A DNA stretch of 64,000 bases from Solimonas sp040066175 (GCF_040066175.1 NZ_JBEAAM010000013.1:60210-124209); one strand, 5' to 3'. Positions 33,977-42,892 are shown, numbered from the stretch's first letter. The notes: generated by a model from the sequence alone, not told the origin. Numbers and translations are program-made.

Positions 33977-34339
33977 GAGCCTCTCACCTGCCGCGGATCC
34001 CCGTGCGGCGCTCAGAACGGATGATTCCGGATGCTAAACCTGAAATCCTGCAAAAACAAGAAAATCGGCGCTATTGTGAATCCAGCTTGATAAGAGCCGA
34101 GCTGACACGGCCTACTTCTCGCCGGATGACGCTGCGCCGGGCACGGACCGCGACCGCTGTGCGGCCTTGCCGCTTTCAGGCCGGCACGAGACGCCCGACA
34201 TCCACAGCCTGTACACTCTGCGCCGCGCGCAGGCGGCGGGCAAGCACAGTAGCAACACGGTGGCGCTCGGCAGCGTCGATGCGAGATGCCCGCAGCGCCA
34301 TGCGGAGCGGCGATCCGCCGTCTCGACCTGCCCATCACC
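33977..34339. other. Gene-free region between the Ig-like lipoprotein gene and tRNA-Arg
   Basis: A 363-bp stretch. Its left part (about 34030-34090) is AT-rich against the surrounding GC-rich DNA and probably holds the minus-strand promoter of the lipoprotein. No good -35/-10 pair could be fixed. The right part is GC-rich, without recognisable protein-coding content or RNA structure other than the tRNA that follows. Confidence 0.4.
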
Positions 34340-34415
34340 GCCCCGGTAGCTCAGTGGATAGAGCACGCGCCTCCTAAGCGCGGGGTCGTAGGTTCGATTC
34401 CTACCCGGGGCGCCA
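34340..34415 (+). tRNA. tRNA-Arg (anticodon CCU)
   Basis: The acceptor stem GCCCCGG pairs with CCGGGGC, followed by discriminator G and an encoded CCA. The D-arm (AGCTCAGTGGATAGAGC) and T-loop (GTAGGTTCGATTCCTAC) are canonical. The anticodon loop CTCCTAA is closed by CGCGC/GCGCG, giving anticodon CCT (34373-34375), which reads AGG. It stands alone, with no other tRNA beside it. Confidence 0.97.
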
Positions 34416-34424
34416 AGCAGCGCA

Positions 34425-35216
34425 TCACTCACGGAAGAACGACGCCGGCTCGAAGTAGCGCGACGGCGGCCTGGGCGACAGCTCCGCCTGCAGCACGCGC
34501 AACTCGGTGCGGATCCCCTTGCGCCGGTCCTCCACCGTGACCAGCGAGGGATACCAGTGCGACCCCAGCCGCCGCTGCGCGTCCGGCGCCGCGTACAGGC
34601 GCTTCTGCACCTGACCATGCCGGGACAGTTCCGCAGCGACCACGACGCAGGACGCGCGATCGACCTCGGCCACGATCCTGTCGTAGCTCGCCGGCGTATC
34701 CGGCGCAGCGAGGATGGAGATGCGCCGCACCGGTCGCCCGGCGATCTCGGAGGCCGGCCCCAGTGACATCGCCCCGCCGGAGAACGACGACAGCAGCTGA
34801 TACACGTCCTCGAAACTGAGCGCGGTACCGAACAGGCGCTGATCCTCGCCACCGCCACTGACGCGCCGCACCCTGCCGACGCTGGGCAGGTAGACGAAGG
34901 TCTCGTCGCCGACCCTGCCGTCCCGGGCGCGCCTGCGCCGGAACAGCCAGGCGGCGCCCCGGAGATCGGCAGGTGCGCGCACCTGCAGGGTCAGGCTGAG
35001 TTCGCCGGGCTGCTCGCGTCCGTACAGCCTTGCCTTGAGCTGGCGCACCGACTCGCCTTCGTGGGTGGTCAGTTCGAGGTCCTGGATGCGCCCCTGTTCC
35101 GGCACGTTGGCGCGCATGCACGCCAGCAGATCCGGCAGTTCGCCCTGCGCGTGGACCGGACCGCAGGCCGCCGCCATCGCGGTCAGACCCGCCCCTAGCC
35201 AGGTGCCCGATTTCAT
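34425..35216 (-). CDS. LolA-like outer-membrane lipoprotein-sorting family protein
   Basis: A 263-residue precursor with a signal peptide (about 1-24, ending GPVHAQ). The mature part has the pattern of periplasmic LolA-like half-barrel proteins: strands such as GELSLTLQVRAPADLRGAAW and DETFVYLPSVGRVRRVSGGG, then a LSFEDVYQL helix. Such proteins bind lipid moieties or act with RND/MMPL-type exporters. A specific function is not evident. It is separated from the small protein gene upstream by 33 bp on the same strand and may share its transcript. Confidence 0.72.
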   Translation of the reverse strand: MKSGTWLGAGLTAMAAACGPVHAQGELPDLLACMRANVPEQGRIQDLELTTHEGESVRQLKARLYGREQPGELSLTLQVRAPADLRGAAWLFRRRRARDGRVGDETFVYLPSVGRVRRVSGGGEDQRLFGTALSFEDVYQLLSSFSGGAMSLGPASEIAGRPVRRISILAAPDTPASYDRIVAEVDRASCVVVAAELSRHGQVQKRLYAAPDAQRRLGSHWYPSLVTVEDRRKGIRTELRVLQAELSPRPPSRYFEPASFFRE

Positions 35217-35249
35217 CCGTGAACCCGCAAACCGCGCCTCAGGCACACG

Positions 35250-35447
35250 TCATGCCGATGGCGGCTGCTGCGAATCCTGCTGCTGTGCGGCAAATCGGTT
35301 CAGGGCGCGCCGGGCCAGCTCGCGCTCGACCTCGCGGGCGATGCGATCGGCGAGATGGGCGCGGAACCGGCGCCGCGTGTGCCACATCGACAGCACGACG
35401 CCGCCGGCAAAGCAGACGAGGGTGATGACGATCAGCTCGGCGCTCAT
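35250..35447 (-). CDS. Small single-helix membrane protein coupled to DUF445 gene
   Basis: A 65-residue protein: one N-terminal transmembrane helix (ELIVITLVCFAGGVVLSMW), then a basic amphipathic helix (RRRFRAHLADRIAREVEREL) and a Gln-rich tail. Its ATG overlaps the stop of the DUF445 gene (ATGA). That overlap and the clear helix support a real gene. The function is unknown; it could be an accessory subunit of the DUF445 protein. Confidence 0.65.
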   Translation of the reverse strand: MSAELIVITLVCFAGGVVLSMWHTRRRFRAHLADRIAREVERELARRALNRFAAQQQDSQQPPSA

Positions 35448-36766
35448 GCCAGACCGGCCGTGCGCGCCAGCGCCGACACCGCCTGACCCGCGGCACTGGC
35501 AGCGCCCGATCCCAGCAGCTTGAACGCGATGACCTGACCGACACCGACCAGCGCGCCCAGCGCCGCGCCGACCGCGATCAGGATCCATTCGTCCTCCTTG
35601 AACGCCGGACGCAGCATGCCCTCGAACTCCGGCGCCGGCAGCACTTCCAGACGGCTGGCCAGCGTGTTGCCCAGATCCATCGCTTCCTTGGCATAGCCGT
35701 CGATCGAACGCACCGTTTCCGGCAGCTTGGCGACGATGCGCGACACGGCCGCCTCCTTCATCGTCACGTAGCGCTTGGTGCCGACCGTCCAGGCGACGAA
35801 CGGGCGAGCGACGCCGGACTGCTCGTCGATGGTGCGCTTGATGTGCTTGGCGATCATGTTGAACACGCGGTCCGCGTAAGGCCCCTTGAGCACGGCCTCG
35901 ATGATGTTGGATGGCGTGACGATCTCGTCGGCGATCAGGCGCGCGTAATCGCGTGAAATCTCCTTCTGGCGCTTGAAGAACAGCCCGTGGATCATCATCG
36001 GGCCGATGCGCAGCGGCGTCAGCGGCCGGAAGATCATCTCCAGCGCGATCCAGTTCGTCGCGTAACCGACCAGCAGACCGAACAGCGGCAACTGCCAGTT
36101 CGCCTGGTAGAACGTCCAGCCGATCATCTGCAGGACACCGAAGGCAAAGCCGAAGTAGAAGCCGGAATTGCCGATGAACTTGAATTCCTGCTTGCCGGTC
36201 TCCTGAAACACCGTGTTGATCAGCTGCTTGTCGCGCACCAGCGTGGTGACGACCATGTCCTTGAGGTCGAACACGGTCTCGATGTTGTTGCGAATCTCGT
36301 TCATCACCTGCGCGACGACTTCCGGCGCGTCGTCCTGCACGCGCTTGATGATCAGGTTGCGCACCGCGACCGGCAGCGTCTCCCAGATCGTCGGCTGGTA
36401 CTCGGTCATGATCTCTTCCATCAGGTTCTCGACCAGCGCCAGGATGGGTCTTTCGATCTCCTCGGCGACCCGGTCCGGATCGAGGCGGTCGAAGATCTCG
36501 CGCTCGGTGATCAGCCGCGGAACCAGCGTGTCGCAGGCGATGGACGCCATCTTGCCGGCCTTGCGCGGAATGATGCCCTGCCAGCCCAGGAACGGCGGCT
36601 TGATGCCGAGGAATTCCAGCGGATAGAACATCATCTTGATGGCGATGACGTTGGTCACGTAACCGACGATGCCGCTGGTGATCGGCATCGACAGATATAG
36701 CCAGATGTCCCCCCGGAAATTCGCCCAGGCTTTCGCCAGCAGACCCAGACCTGCCGCTTCCTCCAT
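35444..36766 (-). CDS. DUF445 family inner-membrane protein
   Basis: A 440-residue DUF445 protein. It has the two internal membrane-helix repeats with the family motif (SGIVGYVTNVIAIKMMFYPL near 30-50 and GLLVGYATNWIALEMIFRPL near 235-255), each followed by a long helical domain (IPRKAGKMASIACD and FFKRQKEISRDYAR). A third hydrophobic segment is at the C-terminus (IAVGAALGALVGVGQVIAFK). The biochemical role of this family is not known. It lies 45 bp downstream of the DUF4393-like gene and overlaps the small protein gene. Confidence 0.9.
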   Translation of the reverse strand: MEEAAGLGLLAKAWANFRGDIWLYLSMPITSGIVGYVTNVIAIKMMFYPLEFLGIKPPFLGWQGIIPRKAGKMASIACDTLVPRLITEREIFDRLDPDRVAEEIERPILALVENLMEEIMTEYQPTIWETLPVAVRNLIIKRVQDDAPEVVAQVMNEIRNNIETVFDLKDMVVTTLVRDKQLINTVFQETGKQEFKFIGNSGFYFGFAFGVLQMIGWTFYQANWQLPLFGLLVGYATNWIALEMIFRPLTPLRIGPMMIHGLFFKRQKEISRDYARLIADEIVTPSNIIEAVLKGPYADRVFNMIAKHIKRTIDEQSGVARPFVAWTVGTKRYVTMKEAAVSRIVAKLPETVRSIDGYAKEAMDLGNTLASRLEVLPAPEFEGMLRPAFKEDEWILIAVGAALGALVGVGQVIAFKLLGSGAASAAGQAVSALARTAGLA

Positions 36767-36811
36767 CGCTCTCCCCCAGTGTTGTATGGATCGCCGCGCC
36801 GCGACGCAGGA

Positions 36812-37582
36812 TCAGGTTTCGACCCGACCCTCGATGACCTCACCGCCGACGGCATCGGGCTGGCAGGCGGTCCAGAAGCGCTTGCCAAGCTCGCTGATGC
36901 GCAGCGTCTGCCGCCGGAAGCGCACCGGCGTCTCCGCCGAACCGGTCGCCGTGGTGATCGCCTGCCGGACGGCGACGTCGCTCTCCAGGATCTGGTACTT
37001 CATCTCCTGCGCCTTGTCCTCGGCGCCGAACTCGACCAGTCCCAGCGACAGCAGATGTCCGACATAGGCTGGCACGAGTTCCAGCAGTTTCACGCCCGCC
37101 GGCTTGCCGACGTTGCTGAAGTTTTCGGCGATGCGCCGGCCAGTGCGTCCCATGAAGCGCTCGCTGATGTGGATCAGCGCATAGGTCGAGCCGTCGGAGA
37201 GGGCCCCGAGAATACGCGCCTCGTCCGGCACCAGTTCGCCGATGAACTGATGGAACAGCGCCTCGTAGGCCTGCTCGCGGTCCTGCGCATCGGCCTGCTC
37301 GAGCAGCGCCGCCATGCGCTCGGCGAGGCCCCGCGCACGCCCCGCGTCCACCATCGCACCGACGACGACGAAGCCCTGTTGTCCGGGCTTGATGTCCGCC
37401 TCGATGCGATCCATGCGCGCCTTGAGCTCGGTCAGCAGCAGCTGCTCGATGCGTTCCAGCTGACGCTGCACCAGTTCTGCGCCGGGCAGGTTCTGCAGCA
37501 CCTGCGTGACGCGGCGGAACATGCCGGCACCCAGACGGCTGTTGTCTTCCAGAGCTTTTTGCGCCATCGCCTTACGCGCCAC
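36812..37582 (-). CDS. DUF4393 (Abi-alpha)-like cytoplasmic protein
   Basis: A 256-residue, largely helical, soluble protein with no signal or membrane segment. The core (PDEARILGALSDGSTYALIH, then AENFSNVGKPAGVKLLELVP and GHLLSLGLVEFGAED) resembles DUF4393, whose founding members are called abortive-infection alpha proteins. That label does not prove phage defence here. No toxin partner or mobile element sits nearby. The gene is on the same strand and just ahead of DUF445, so a housekeeping envelope role is equally possible. Confidence 0.6.
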   Translation of the reverse strand: MARKAMAQKALEDNSRLGAGMFRRVTQVLQNLPGAELVQRQLERIEQLLLTELKARMDRIEADIKPGQQGFVVVGAMVDAGRARGLAERMAALLEQADAQDREQAYEALFHQFIGELVPDEARILGALSDGSTYALIHISERFMGRTGRRIAENFSNVGKPAGVKLLELVPAYVGHLLSLGLVEFGAEDKAQEMKYQILESDVAVRQAITTATGSAETPVRFRRQTLRISELGKRFWTACQPDAVGGEVIEGRVET

Positions 37583-37727
37583 AGATGATCTCCCCAGGCC
37601 GGATCGGGGCGGCGCGCCGGTCGCTGCCGTACGCCCGTTCCGCTTGCATCGTCACGCGGCACGGGGAGATAGTACCATCATTCGATGGCACTGTCCCGAG
37701 TGCGCGCAGGACGCGGAGAATAGCCTG

Positions 37728-38234
37728 ATGGAATCCCAAAGCGAACAGCGTCCGGTGGGCGTATCCCCGTTCGGCGAGATCCGCAGGCTGGTCCTCGGCC
37801 TGGCGGACGTGCAGTTCTCCGAGATGCTGACGCCCAGGCTGCTGCCGACGATCTACGGCCTGGGCATCGTGTTCGCCGCGCTGCTGACCCTGTACCGGAT
37901 CGCGATGGGTTTCCGCGAGTCCTGGGGACAGGGCGTGGCCTGGCTCGTCATTGTCGGCCCGGCGACCTTTCTCGCCGTGGTCGGCGCATTGCGCATCGGA
38001 CTGGAATTCATGCTGGCGATCTTCCGCGTCGTCGTCCACGTCGAGCGCCTCGACGAGATCGCGCATCGCATTCACGGCCAGACCGAGGAGATCGCCGAGG
38101 ATCTGCCGCGCATCCAGTTCTGGCGCGCGTTCAGCCGCCTGCGCAGGACGGACAGCAGCGGTGCCCGAGTGGTCAGCGCAGGTCCGGCCGTACCTCCGGG
38201 CCGTCCCGATCCAGCGGACCGTAGGGATTGCTGA
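37728..38234 (+). CDS. DUF4282 family membrane protein
   Basis: A 168-residue protein with a hydrophilic N-terminus, two transmembrane helices (LLPTIYGLGIVFAALLTLYR and VAWLVIVGPATFLAVVGALR), the DUF4282 segment RIGLEFMLAIFRVVVHVERL, and a charged tail. It diverges from the DUF4393-like gene. Its last 62 bp overlap the end of the convergent gene at 38173; both frames look genuine. Confidence 0.75.
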   Translation: MESQSEQRPVGVSPFGEIRRLVLGLADVQFSEMLTPRLLPTIYGLGIVFAALLTLYRIAMGFRESWGQGVAWLVIVGPATFLAVVGALRIGLEFMLAIFRVVVHVERLDEIAHRIHGQTEEIAEDLPRIQFWRAFSRLRRTDSSGARVVSAGPAVPPGRPDPADRRDC

Positions 38235-39060
38235 CACGCAGCGGCCCGCCGCGGCGGTCCTCGGCCGCCACGCCGAAGTCGAGCATCGTGCTCGGCCGCA
38301 ACACGACATCCAGCCGGGTCAGGATCAGGCGCGTCTGCGCCTGGTCCGGCCGGATGCGCAGCGGGATCGCTGCGGTCACCGGCGTGCGCACGGTCTGGTC
38401 GATCGGCAGGCGCGTGCGCAGCACCGTGTCGACCGTCGTCTTCAAATCGTGATCGAGGTCCGCCGACAGAGGTCCGCTGTAGCTCACGTCGAGCACTTCC
38501 CGGATCGGAATCCTGAGGTGCACCGGCAGCTGGAACTTCAGCGGCAGCGCGGTGCGGATCGTCAGGTTGCGCAGCGACTTGAGGTTCTTGTAGTTGATGC
38601 CGGTACGGATGGTCACTTTCGCCGAGGTATCCACGGGAAGGGTGCCGTCGTAGATCACCTCGAACTGCACCGGCACCTGGGCGTTGAGCTCCACGTCGAG
38701 GTCGTAGCGGCCGCGCAGCGGCACCGTCAGCGCCTGCCTGAACGGCACCGCCGTCGCGATCTCCCCCTTCATCGCCACGTCGAGGACGTTGGTCACCTTC
38801 GCGGTCGCGCCGAACTCTGCGGGCAACGCAATGCCCACCGGCTGGTCGCTGATCGGAATGTGAATGACGAGGTGCAGCCACAGCCACCCGGCCAGCCAGA
38901 CGCCGGCCAGCAATGCGCCGAGCGCGCCGGCAGCGCCGATGATCCAGCCGGCCGGTCCTCTTCCGTGCACCACGGACTTGACCGGCGTTTCCGCAGCCGG
39001 AACTTCCGCCGTCGGCGCCGCGCCGACGCGCGCAGGAAGGTGCCCACCGCGCCGGCTCAT
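38173..39060 (-). CDS. Membrane-anchored periplasmic beta-repeat protein, paralog 3 of 3
   Basis: A 295-residue protein: a short Ala/Pro-rich cytoplasmic N-terminus, one transmembrane helix (WIIGAAGALGALLAGVWLAG, about 38-57) and a periplasmic part made of repeated beta-strand motifs. The motifs have the form IPxxxxVxVPV or VPLRGRYDLDVELN (for example LRIPIREVLDVSYSGPL and RLPIDQTVRTPVTAAIPL). The design is the same as in the two genes upstream, but it is more diverged. The ATG overlaps the stop of the previous paralog (ATGA). No known family is recognised. It is the last gene of the DUF1302 operon. Confidence 0.75.
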   Translation of the reverse strand: MSRRGGHLPARVGAAPTAEVPAAETPVKSVVHGRGPAGWIIGAAGALGALLAGVWLAGWLWLHLVIHIPISDQPVGIALPAEFGATAKVTNVLDVAMKGEIATAVPFRQALTVPLRGRYDLDVELNAQVPVQFEVIYDGTLPVDTSAKVTIRTGINYKNLKSLRNLTIRTALPLKFQLPVHLRIPIREVLDVSYSGPLSADLDHDLKTTVDTVLRTRLPIDQTVRTPVTAAIPLRIRPDQAQTRLILTRLDVVLRPSTMLDFGVAAEDRRGGPLRVSNPYGPLDRDGPEVRPDLR

Positions 39061-39812
39061 GGCTGCCGCTCCGGCCGGGCTGCGGATTCGTTGACCCGCA
39101 GCTTGAGCGTGCGCAGAGGCAGCGTCAGGTCCGCTTCGGTGATCACGGCGCGCGCCGGTGCGGACGGCATCTTGACCCGCGCTTCGAGATCGTTGAGGAC
39201 CGGCACCTGCAGGCCGGCGGCGATCGGCACCTCGGCCTCGATCACGGTCTTGAGCGGCACGGTCAGGGTCTGCCGGATCGACGCCGTCACCGGCCGCGTG
39301 AAGGTCAGCCGCACCGGCTGATCGACCGGAATGATCATGTCCACCGGCACGACGGTATCGATGGGAATCTTGCCGCGCAGCGGGATCTTCAGCGTGCTGC
39401 CCAGTTCCGGCAGATAGGCTTCGACCGTCGTATCCAGCTTGACCACCTGCTTCAGCGGAATGCGGTCCTTCAGACGCACGTTCATCTTCAGCGGGATCTC
39501 GCCGTCGAAATGCGCGATGACGGTGACGGTGTCGCTGACCGGAATCTGCACCGGCTGGTCGATGGGTATGCGCGTGCGGATGGTTTCGTCGAGCCGCAGA
39601 TCGAGCTTGCCGCTGACGCGCGCCCGACCGGTCAGATCCTGCGGAATGACCGCCATCACCGGCTGGTTGCGCAGCCGGAGGGTCAGATCGACACGGCTGA
39701 CGATCCACCACGCGATCAGCGCACCGCCCGCAGCCGCGAGCAGCAGCACGGCCAGCACCGGCAGCAGACCGACGCCGGACTGGCGCGTCCGCCCCGATGC
39801 GCGCAGCGTCAT
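39057..39812 (-). CDS. Membrane-anchored periplasmic beta-repeat protein, paralog 2 of 3
   Basis: A 251-residue protein with a transmembrane helix (VLAVLLLAAAGGALIAWWIV, about 19-38) and a periplasmic array of short beta strands. Recurring forms are TRIPIDQPVQIPVSDTV, GEIPLKMNVRLKDRIPL and GKIPIDTVVPVDMIIPVDQP. It aligns closely along its length with paralog 1: both carry IPLK/VPLK...KDxI, VxADLxxxxxxxPLRG, PVDQ and VPVLNDL at matching positions. It overlaps both neighbours by 4 bp. Confidence 0.78.
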   Translation of the reverse strand: MTLRASGRTRQSGVGLLPVLAVLLLAAAGGALIAWWIVSRVDLTLRLRNQPVMAVIPQDLTGRARVSGKLDLRLDETIRTRIPIDQPVQIPVSDTVTVIAHFDGEIPLKMNVRLKDRIPLKQVVKLDTTVEAYLPELGSTLKIPLRGKIPIDTVVPVDMIIPVDQPVRLTFTRPVTASIRQTLTVPLKTVIEAEVPIAAGLQVPVLNDLEARVKMPSAPARAVITEADLTLPLRTLKLRVNESAARPERQP

Positions 39813-40567
39813 GGCTGCGCCACGGCGGCCTGCGCGCCGTCGTCGGCGAAGCCGAAACCGAGCCGGCCGACCGGGATCGCCAGATCGGCGTAATTGAGCC
39901 TGACCGGCAGCGGCGGCTCCCGGCGCACGTCGGCCGTGGCCTGCAGATCATTGAGCACCGGCACGCTCATGCGCGTCTTCAGCGGCACGTCGGCGACGAT
40001 CACGGTCTGGAGCGGCACGTCGAGCTTCTGGTGCAGCCGCGCCTTGATCGGCGCGGTGAACTTGAGCCTCAGGTCCTGATCGACCGGCACGATCAGATTG
40101 ACCGGCACCCGCGCCCGCACCGGAAAGCTGCCGCGCAGCGGCAGTTCGAAGGTCTCGCCGAGCAGATCCGCCTGCACCACCGTGTCGATGTCGATGTTCT
40201 GCTCGAGGACGATGCTGTCCTTCACGGTGACGTCGGTCTTCAGCGGCACGACCGTGTCGAAGGCGACGACCAGCGACAGCGCCTCGGTCAGCGGGACGCT
40301 GACACGGGTGTCCACCGGCACCTGGGTGCTGACCACTTCATCGAGCGCGATGTCGAGCGCGTTGAGGACACTGGCCTGCACCTCCAGCGGCTGATCGACA
40401 TAGGCGAGCAGATTCTCGTCGGTCACCAGCAGGTTCGCCTGCAGGTCCTTGAGCACCAGTTGGAACACCAGCATGGCGCCAGCCGCCGCGCCGACGAGGA
40501 TCACGAGCGCCCACAGCAGCAGTCCCCCCCGCTGACGACGTTCAGAACTGGTACGAAACGGACACAT
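39809..40567 (-). CDS. Membrane-anchored periplasmic beta-repeat protein, paralog 1 of 3
   Basis: A 252-residue protein with a transmembrane helix (LLLWALVILVGAAAGAMLVF, about 16-35) and a periplasmic part of alternating strands (STQVPVDTRVSVPLTEAL, VVPLKTDVTVKDSIVLEQ, LPLRGSFPVRARVPVN and PVDQDLRLKFTAPIKARLHQ). It is a clear paralog of the next gene. Its ATG starts 26 bp inside the end of the DUF1302 gene, in another frame. That long overlap suggests tight translational coupling to the outer-membrane protein. Confidence 0.78.
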   Translation of the reverse strand: MCPFRTSSERRQRGGLLLWALVILVGAAAGAMLVFQLVLKDLQANLLVTDENLLAYVDQPLEVQASVLNALDIALDEVVSTQVPVDTRVSVPLTEALSLVVAFDTVVPLKTDVTVKDSIVLEQNIDIDTVVQADLLGETFELPLRGSFPVRARVPVNLIVPVDQDLRLKFTAPIKARLHQKLDVPLQTVIVADVPLKTRMSVPVLNDLQATADVRREPPLPVRLNYADLAIPVGRLGFGFADDGAQAAVAQP

Positions 40568-42818
40568 TGAGGAAATCCCGGTCGCGCAGGCGGTTGCCGT
40601 CGCCGCCGCCGAAGAAGATGAACTGGTCGAAGGCCAGGCCCAGCGTGTTGCGGTAGTTGAAGGCCAGACCGGCCAGGCCGATCTTGCGGCCGTCCTGGAA
40701 GTTGCCGCCCAGACCCGGCGTGATGCCGTTGACGTCGTGGAACAGGATCAGCTGCGGACGCAGACGCAGCCCGTCGAACAGCCAATCGTCGTAAGACCAG
40801 ATCGCCGCGGCCTTGTAGCCCCAGGCGAGGCGGGTCGGAAAGCCGCTGGCATCCGTCTGGTAGGGATTGATCTTGAGCGCATCGCCGGTTTCCTCGATGC
40901 CCGGCGAGAAGTGCGTGTTGGTCGTCGCCAGGCCATCGAGCTGCAGCACGGAAAGCGGCGGCAGGCCCGGCACGTAGGTCGCACCCAGTTCGAACAGCAG
41001 CGCCGCCTGGTCCGCGCCCAGCCAGGGCCATTCGGTGCCCAGGATCTTGGCGATGCCCAGGCAGCCCTGCCAGAAGTCGAACTTCTCGTAGCCACGGATA
41101 TAGGAACCCGGTTCGACTTCGCCCGGCGTGCCACCGCGATAGGCGGTGACATGGTCCGGCACCGCATTGCGCCGGTCGGTGAACGTGGCCCCGGCGAGCT
41201 GGCCGAACGACAGCCGCGGCGCCAGAACCTGCAGCAGCGGCGTCAGCGGATCGAGCTGGCCGGCCTGCGACGGAAACAGCGGCAGCTCGTTGCGCGGAAA
41301 CGCGGGCTGCAGCGCGGCGAACACCAGGTCTTCCAGATCGACCTGGAACGGATGATCGGGACGGTAGGCCAGTTCGCCGGTCCAGGTCAGCCCCAGCGCC
41401 GCCGTGTTGAAGCCGACGCCGAACACCTGGATATCCTCCGGATACTCGAGAAACAGCGCTGCGCTGGACAGGGGCAGGGCGTCGTAGCCGTCGCCGACCA
41501 GCTTGTCGCCGTTGTTGAGACTCTGCAGCAGGCCGATGAGTCCGGACGGGCTGTTGACGTCACGACCGCAGGCACGCAGGAAGTTGAACAGGCCCTGCGG
41601 GAATGGCGCCGGCTGCACGTCCTCGCCCGTCGCGCTGCCCTCGCGCGTGGTGCAGCTGGCCTGCGCGGCGATGAAGCTGGCGGCCGGCAGGCGTGCGTGA
41701 TAGCGGGCGAAGTACACCGAGAACTCGGTGCCACCGAGCAGTTCCTCGGAGAACCAGCCGAGCCTGATGCCGTACTGGCCATCGGCACGCGGTTCGACGT
41801 TGTCCAGACGCGGCACCGAACCAGCGGTGTCGCTGATCAGGCCGACGACGGGCGTCAGTTCCCGCTGCAGCTGCAGCGGGTCCTCCGGCGTCTTGCCGAA
41901 CGGCAGCGGCAGCGAATCGTCCGACAGCTCGCCGCGGTTCTGCGCCTCGGTGCCGATGTCGACGATGAACGAGCCCAGCGAACCGCGGGCCGGCAGCGTG
42001 TAGGGCCGCCACTCCAACTGGTAATAGGCTTCCAGCGCCAGTGCGTCCGTCAGCAGCGTCTGCAGATGGATCATCGCCACCGGATCGACGGCCTCGTCGA
42101 GATCCATGGTCGGGCGGAAGAAATTGTTGAAATTGACCGGCGTGACGAAGTTGAGCGTGCCGGAGATCGCGAACAGCGCTTCACCCCAGTTCACGTACTG
42201 GCGGCCGATGCGCACGTCGATCTCGCGGTCGGCGAACGACGGCAGGCGGAAGAAGACGTTGGCCTCGCGCAGGTCGAACTGGCGGCCGTTGTCGGCGCGC
42301 GCGCCGCGCGGGGCGCGGAGCGTGGTGGCGACGCCCGGCGCCGGCCCTTCTTCGACGATGAGGTTCGGATTGGAGATGCGCTGGCGGTCGAGCACGCCGT
42401 CATAGAACGCCTGCCAGCCCAGATGCAGGCCCCAGCTGCCGTCGCCGCCGCCGATCTTCAGGTCGGAACGCCAGCGTGCCACCGCGCTGGTGACCTCACC
42501 GCGGCCATGGGTGAGATCGGCCTCGTCGCCGAGCTGCCACGCGGAACCCGGCGCGGCCATCCAGCGCTGGTGGGGCTCGAGGTTGTCGCGTGTCAGGGAC
42601 AGGCAGGCGTCCTCCGCACACAGCGCAGGATCGAGGTTGGACTTGCCGATGAAACCGTCGTTGCGCGATGCGAGACGCCACTGCGCACCTGCCGCGAGCT
42701 TGTGGGTCCAGGCAATGTCGAAGCCCGGCCCCCAGTCCACGTTCCAGCCGGCCGCTGCAGCGCCGCTGGCGACCAGCCAGGCGCTCAGCGCGAGCCCACT
42801 TCCGAGACTGCTCCGCAC
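40542..42818 (-). CDS. DUF1302 outer-membrane protein
   Basis: A 758-residue precursor with a signal peptide (cleavage near GAAAAG). Family features include DIAWTHKLAAGAQWRLASR near the mature N-terminus, FDLREANVFFRLPSFADREI, IGRQYVNWGEALFAISG and the C-terminal outer-membrane beta signal ending in NVSVSYQF. DUF1302 proteins are predicted beta-barrels often encoded beside DUF1329, RND or TetR genes. The start is GTG with a strong GAGGGGAG ribosome site. A TetR-like palindrome lies 75-94 bp upstream. It is the first gene of an operon with three periplasmic paralogs. Confidence 0.88.
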   Translation of the reverse strand: MRSSLGSGLALSAWLVASGAAAAGWNVDWGPGFDIAWTHKLAAGAQWRLASRNDGFIGKSNLDPALCAEDACLSLTRDNLEPHQRWMAAPGSAWQLGDEADLTHGRGEVTSAVARWRSDLKIGGGDGSWGLHLGWQAFYDGVLDRQRISNPNLIVEEGPAPGVATTLRAPRGARADNGRQFDLREANVFFRLPSFADREIDVRIGRQYVNWGEALFAISGTLNFVTPVNFNNFFRPTMDLDEAVDPVAMIHLQTLLTDALALEAYYQLEWRPYTLPARGSLGSFIVDIGTEAQNRGELSDDSLPLPFGKTPEDPLQLQRELTPVVGLISDTAGSVPRLDNVEPRADGQYGIRLGWFSEELLGGTEFSVYFARYHARLPAASFIAAQASCTTREGSATGEDVQPAPFPQGLFNFLRACGRDVNSPSGLIGLLQSLNNGDKLVGDGYDALPLSSAALFLEYPEDIQVFGVGFNTAALGLTWTGELAYRPDHPFQVDLEDLVFAALQPAFPRNELPLFPSQAGQLDPLTPLLQVLAPRLSFGQLAGATFTDRRNAVPDHVTAYRGGTPGEVEPGSYIRGYEKFDFWQGCLGIAKILGTEWPWLGADQAALLFELGATYVPGLPPLSVLQLDGLATTNTHFSPGIEETGDALKINPYQTDASGFPTRLAWGYKAAAIWSYDDWLFDGLRLRPQLILFHDVNGITPGLGGNFQDGRKIGLAGLAFNYRNTLGLAFDQFIFFGGGDGNRLRDRDFLNVSVSYQF

Positions 42819-42892
42819 CCGATTCTCCCCTCGTGGACGCAGCGGGTTGCCCGCGGCTCGCCGGCCGCCTTGCGTTCTGTTTGCCGGAGTAG

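Noticed and set aside
34340..34415. tRNA-Arg as integration site of a genomic island
   Set aside because: No integrase lies beside it, and I saw no direct repeat of the tRNA 3' end in the flanking genes, which look like core envelope genes.
36812..37582. DUF4393 (Abi-alpha)-like gene as part of a phage-defence system
   Set aside because: It stands alone among housekeeping envelope genes with no toxin, nuclease, or mobile element nearby; the family name alone is weak evidence.
40542..40567. Sequencing frameshift fusing DUF1302 with paralog 1
   Set aside because: The DUF1302 protein ends with a proper outer-membrane signal (YQF) and the next gene has its own start and membrane anchor, so the 26-bp overlap is taken as real.
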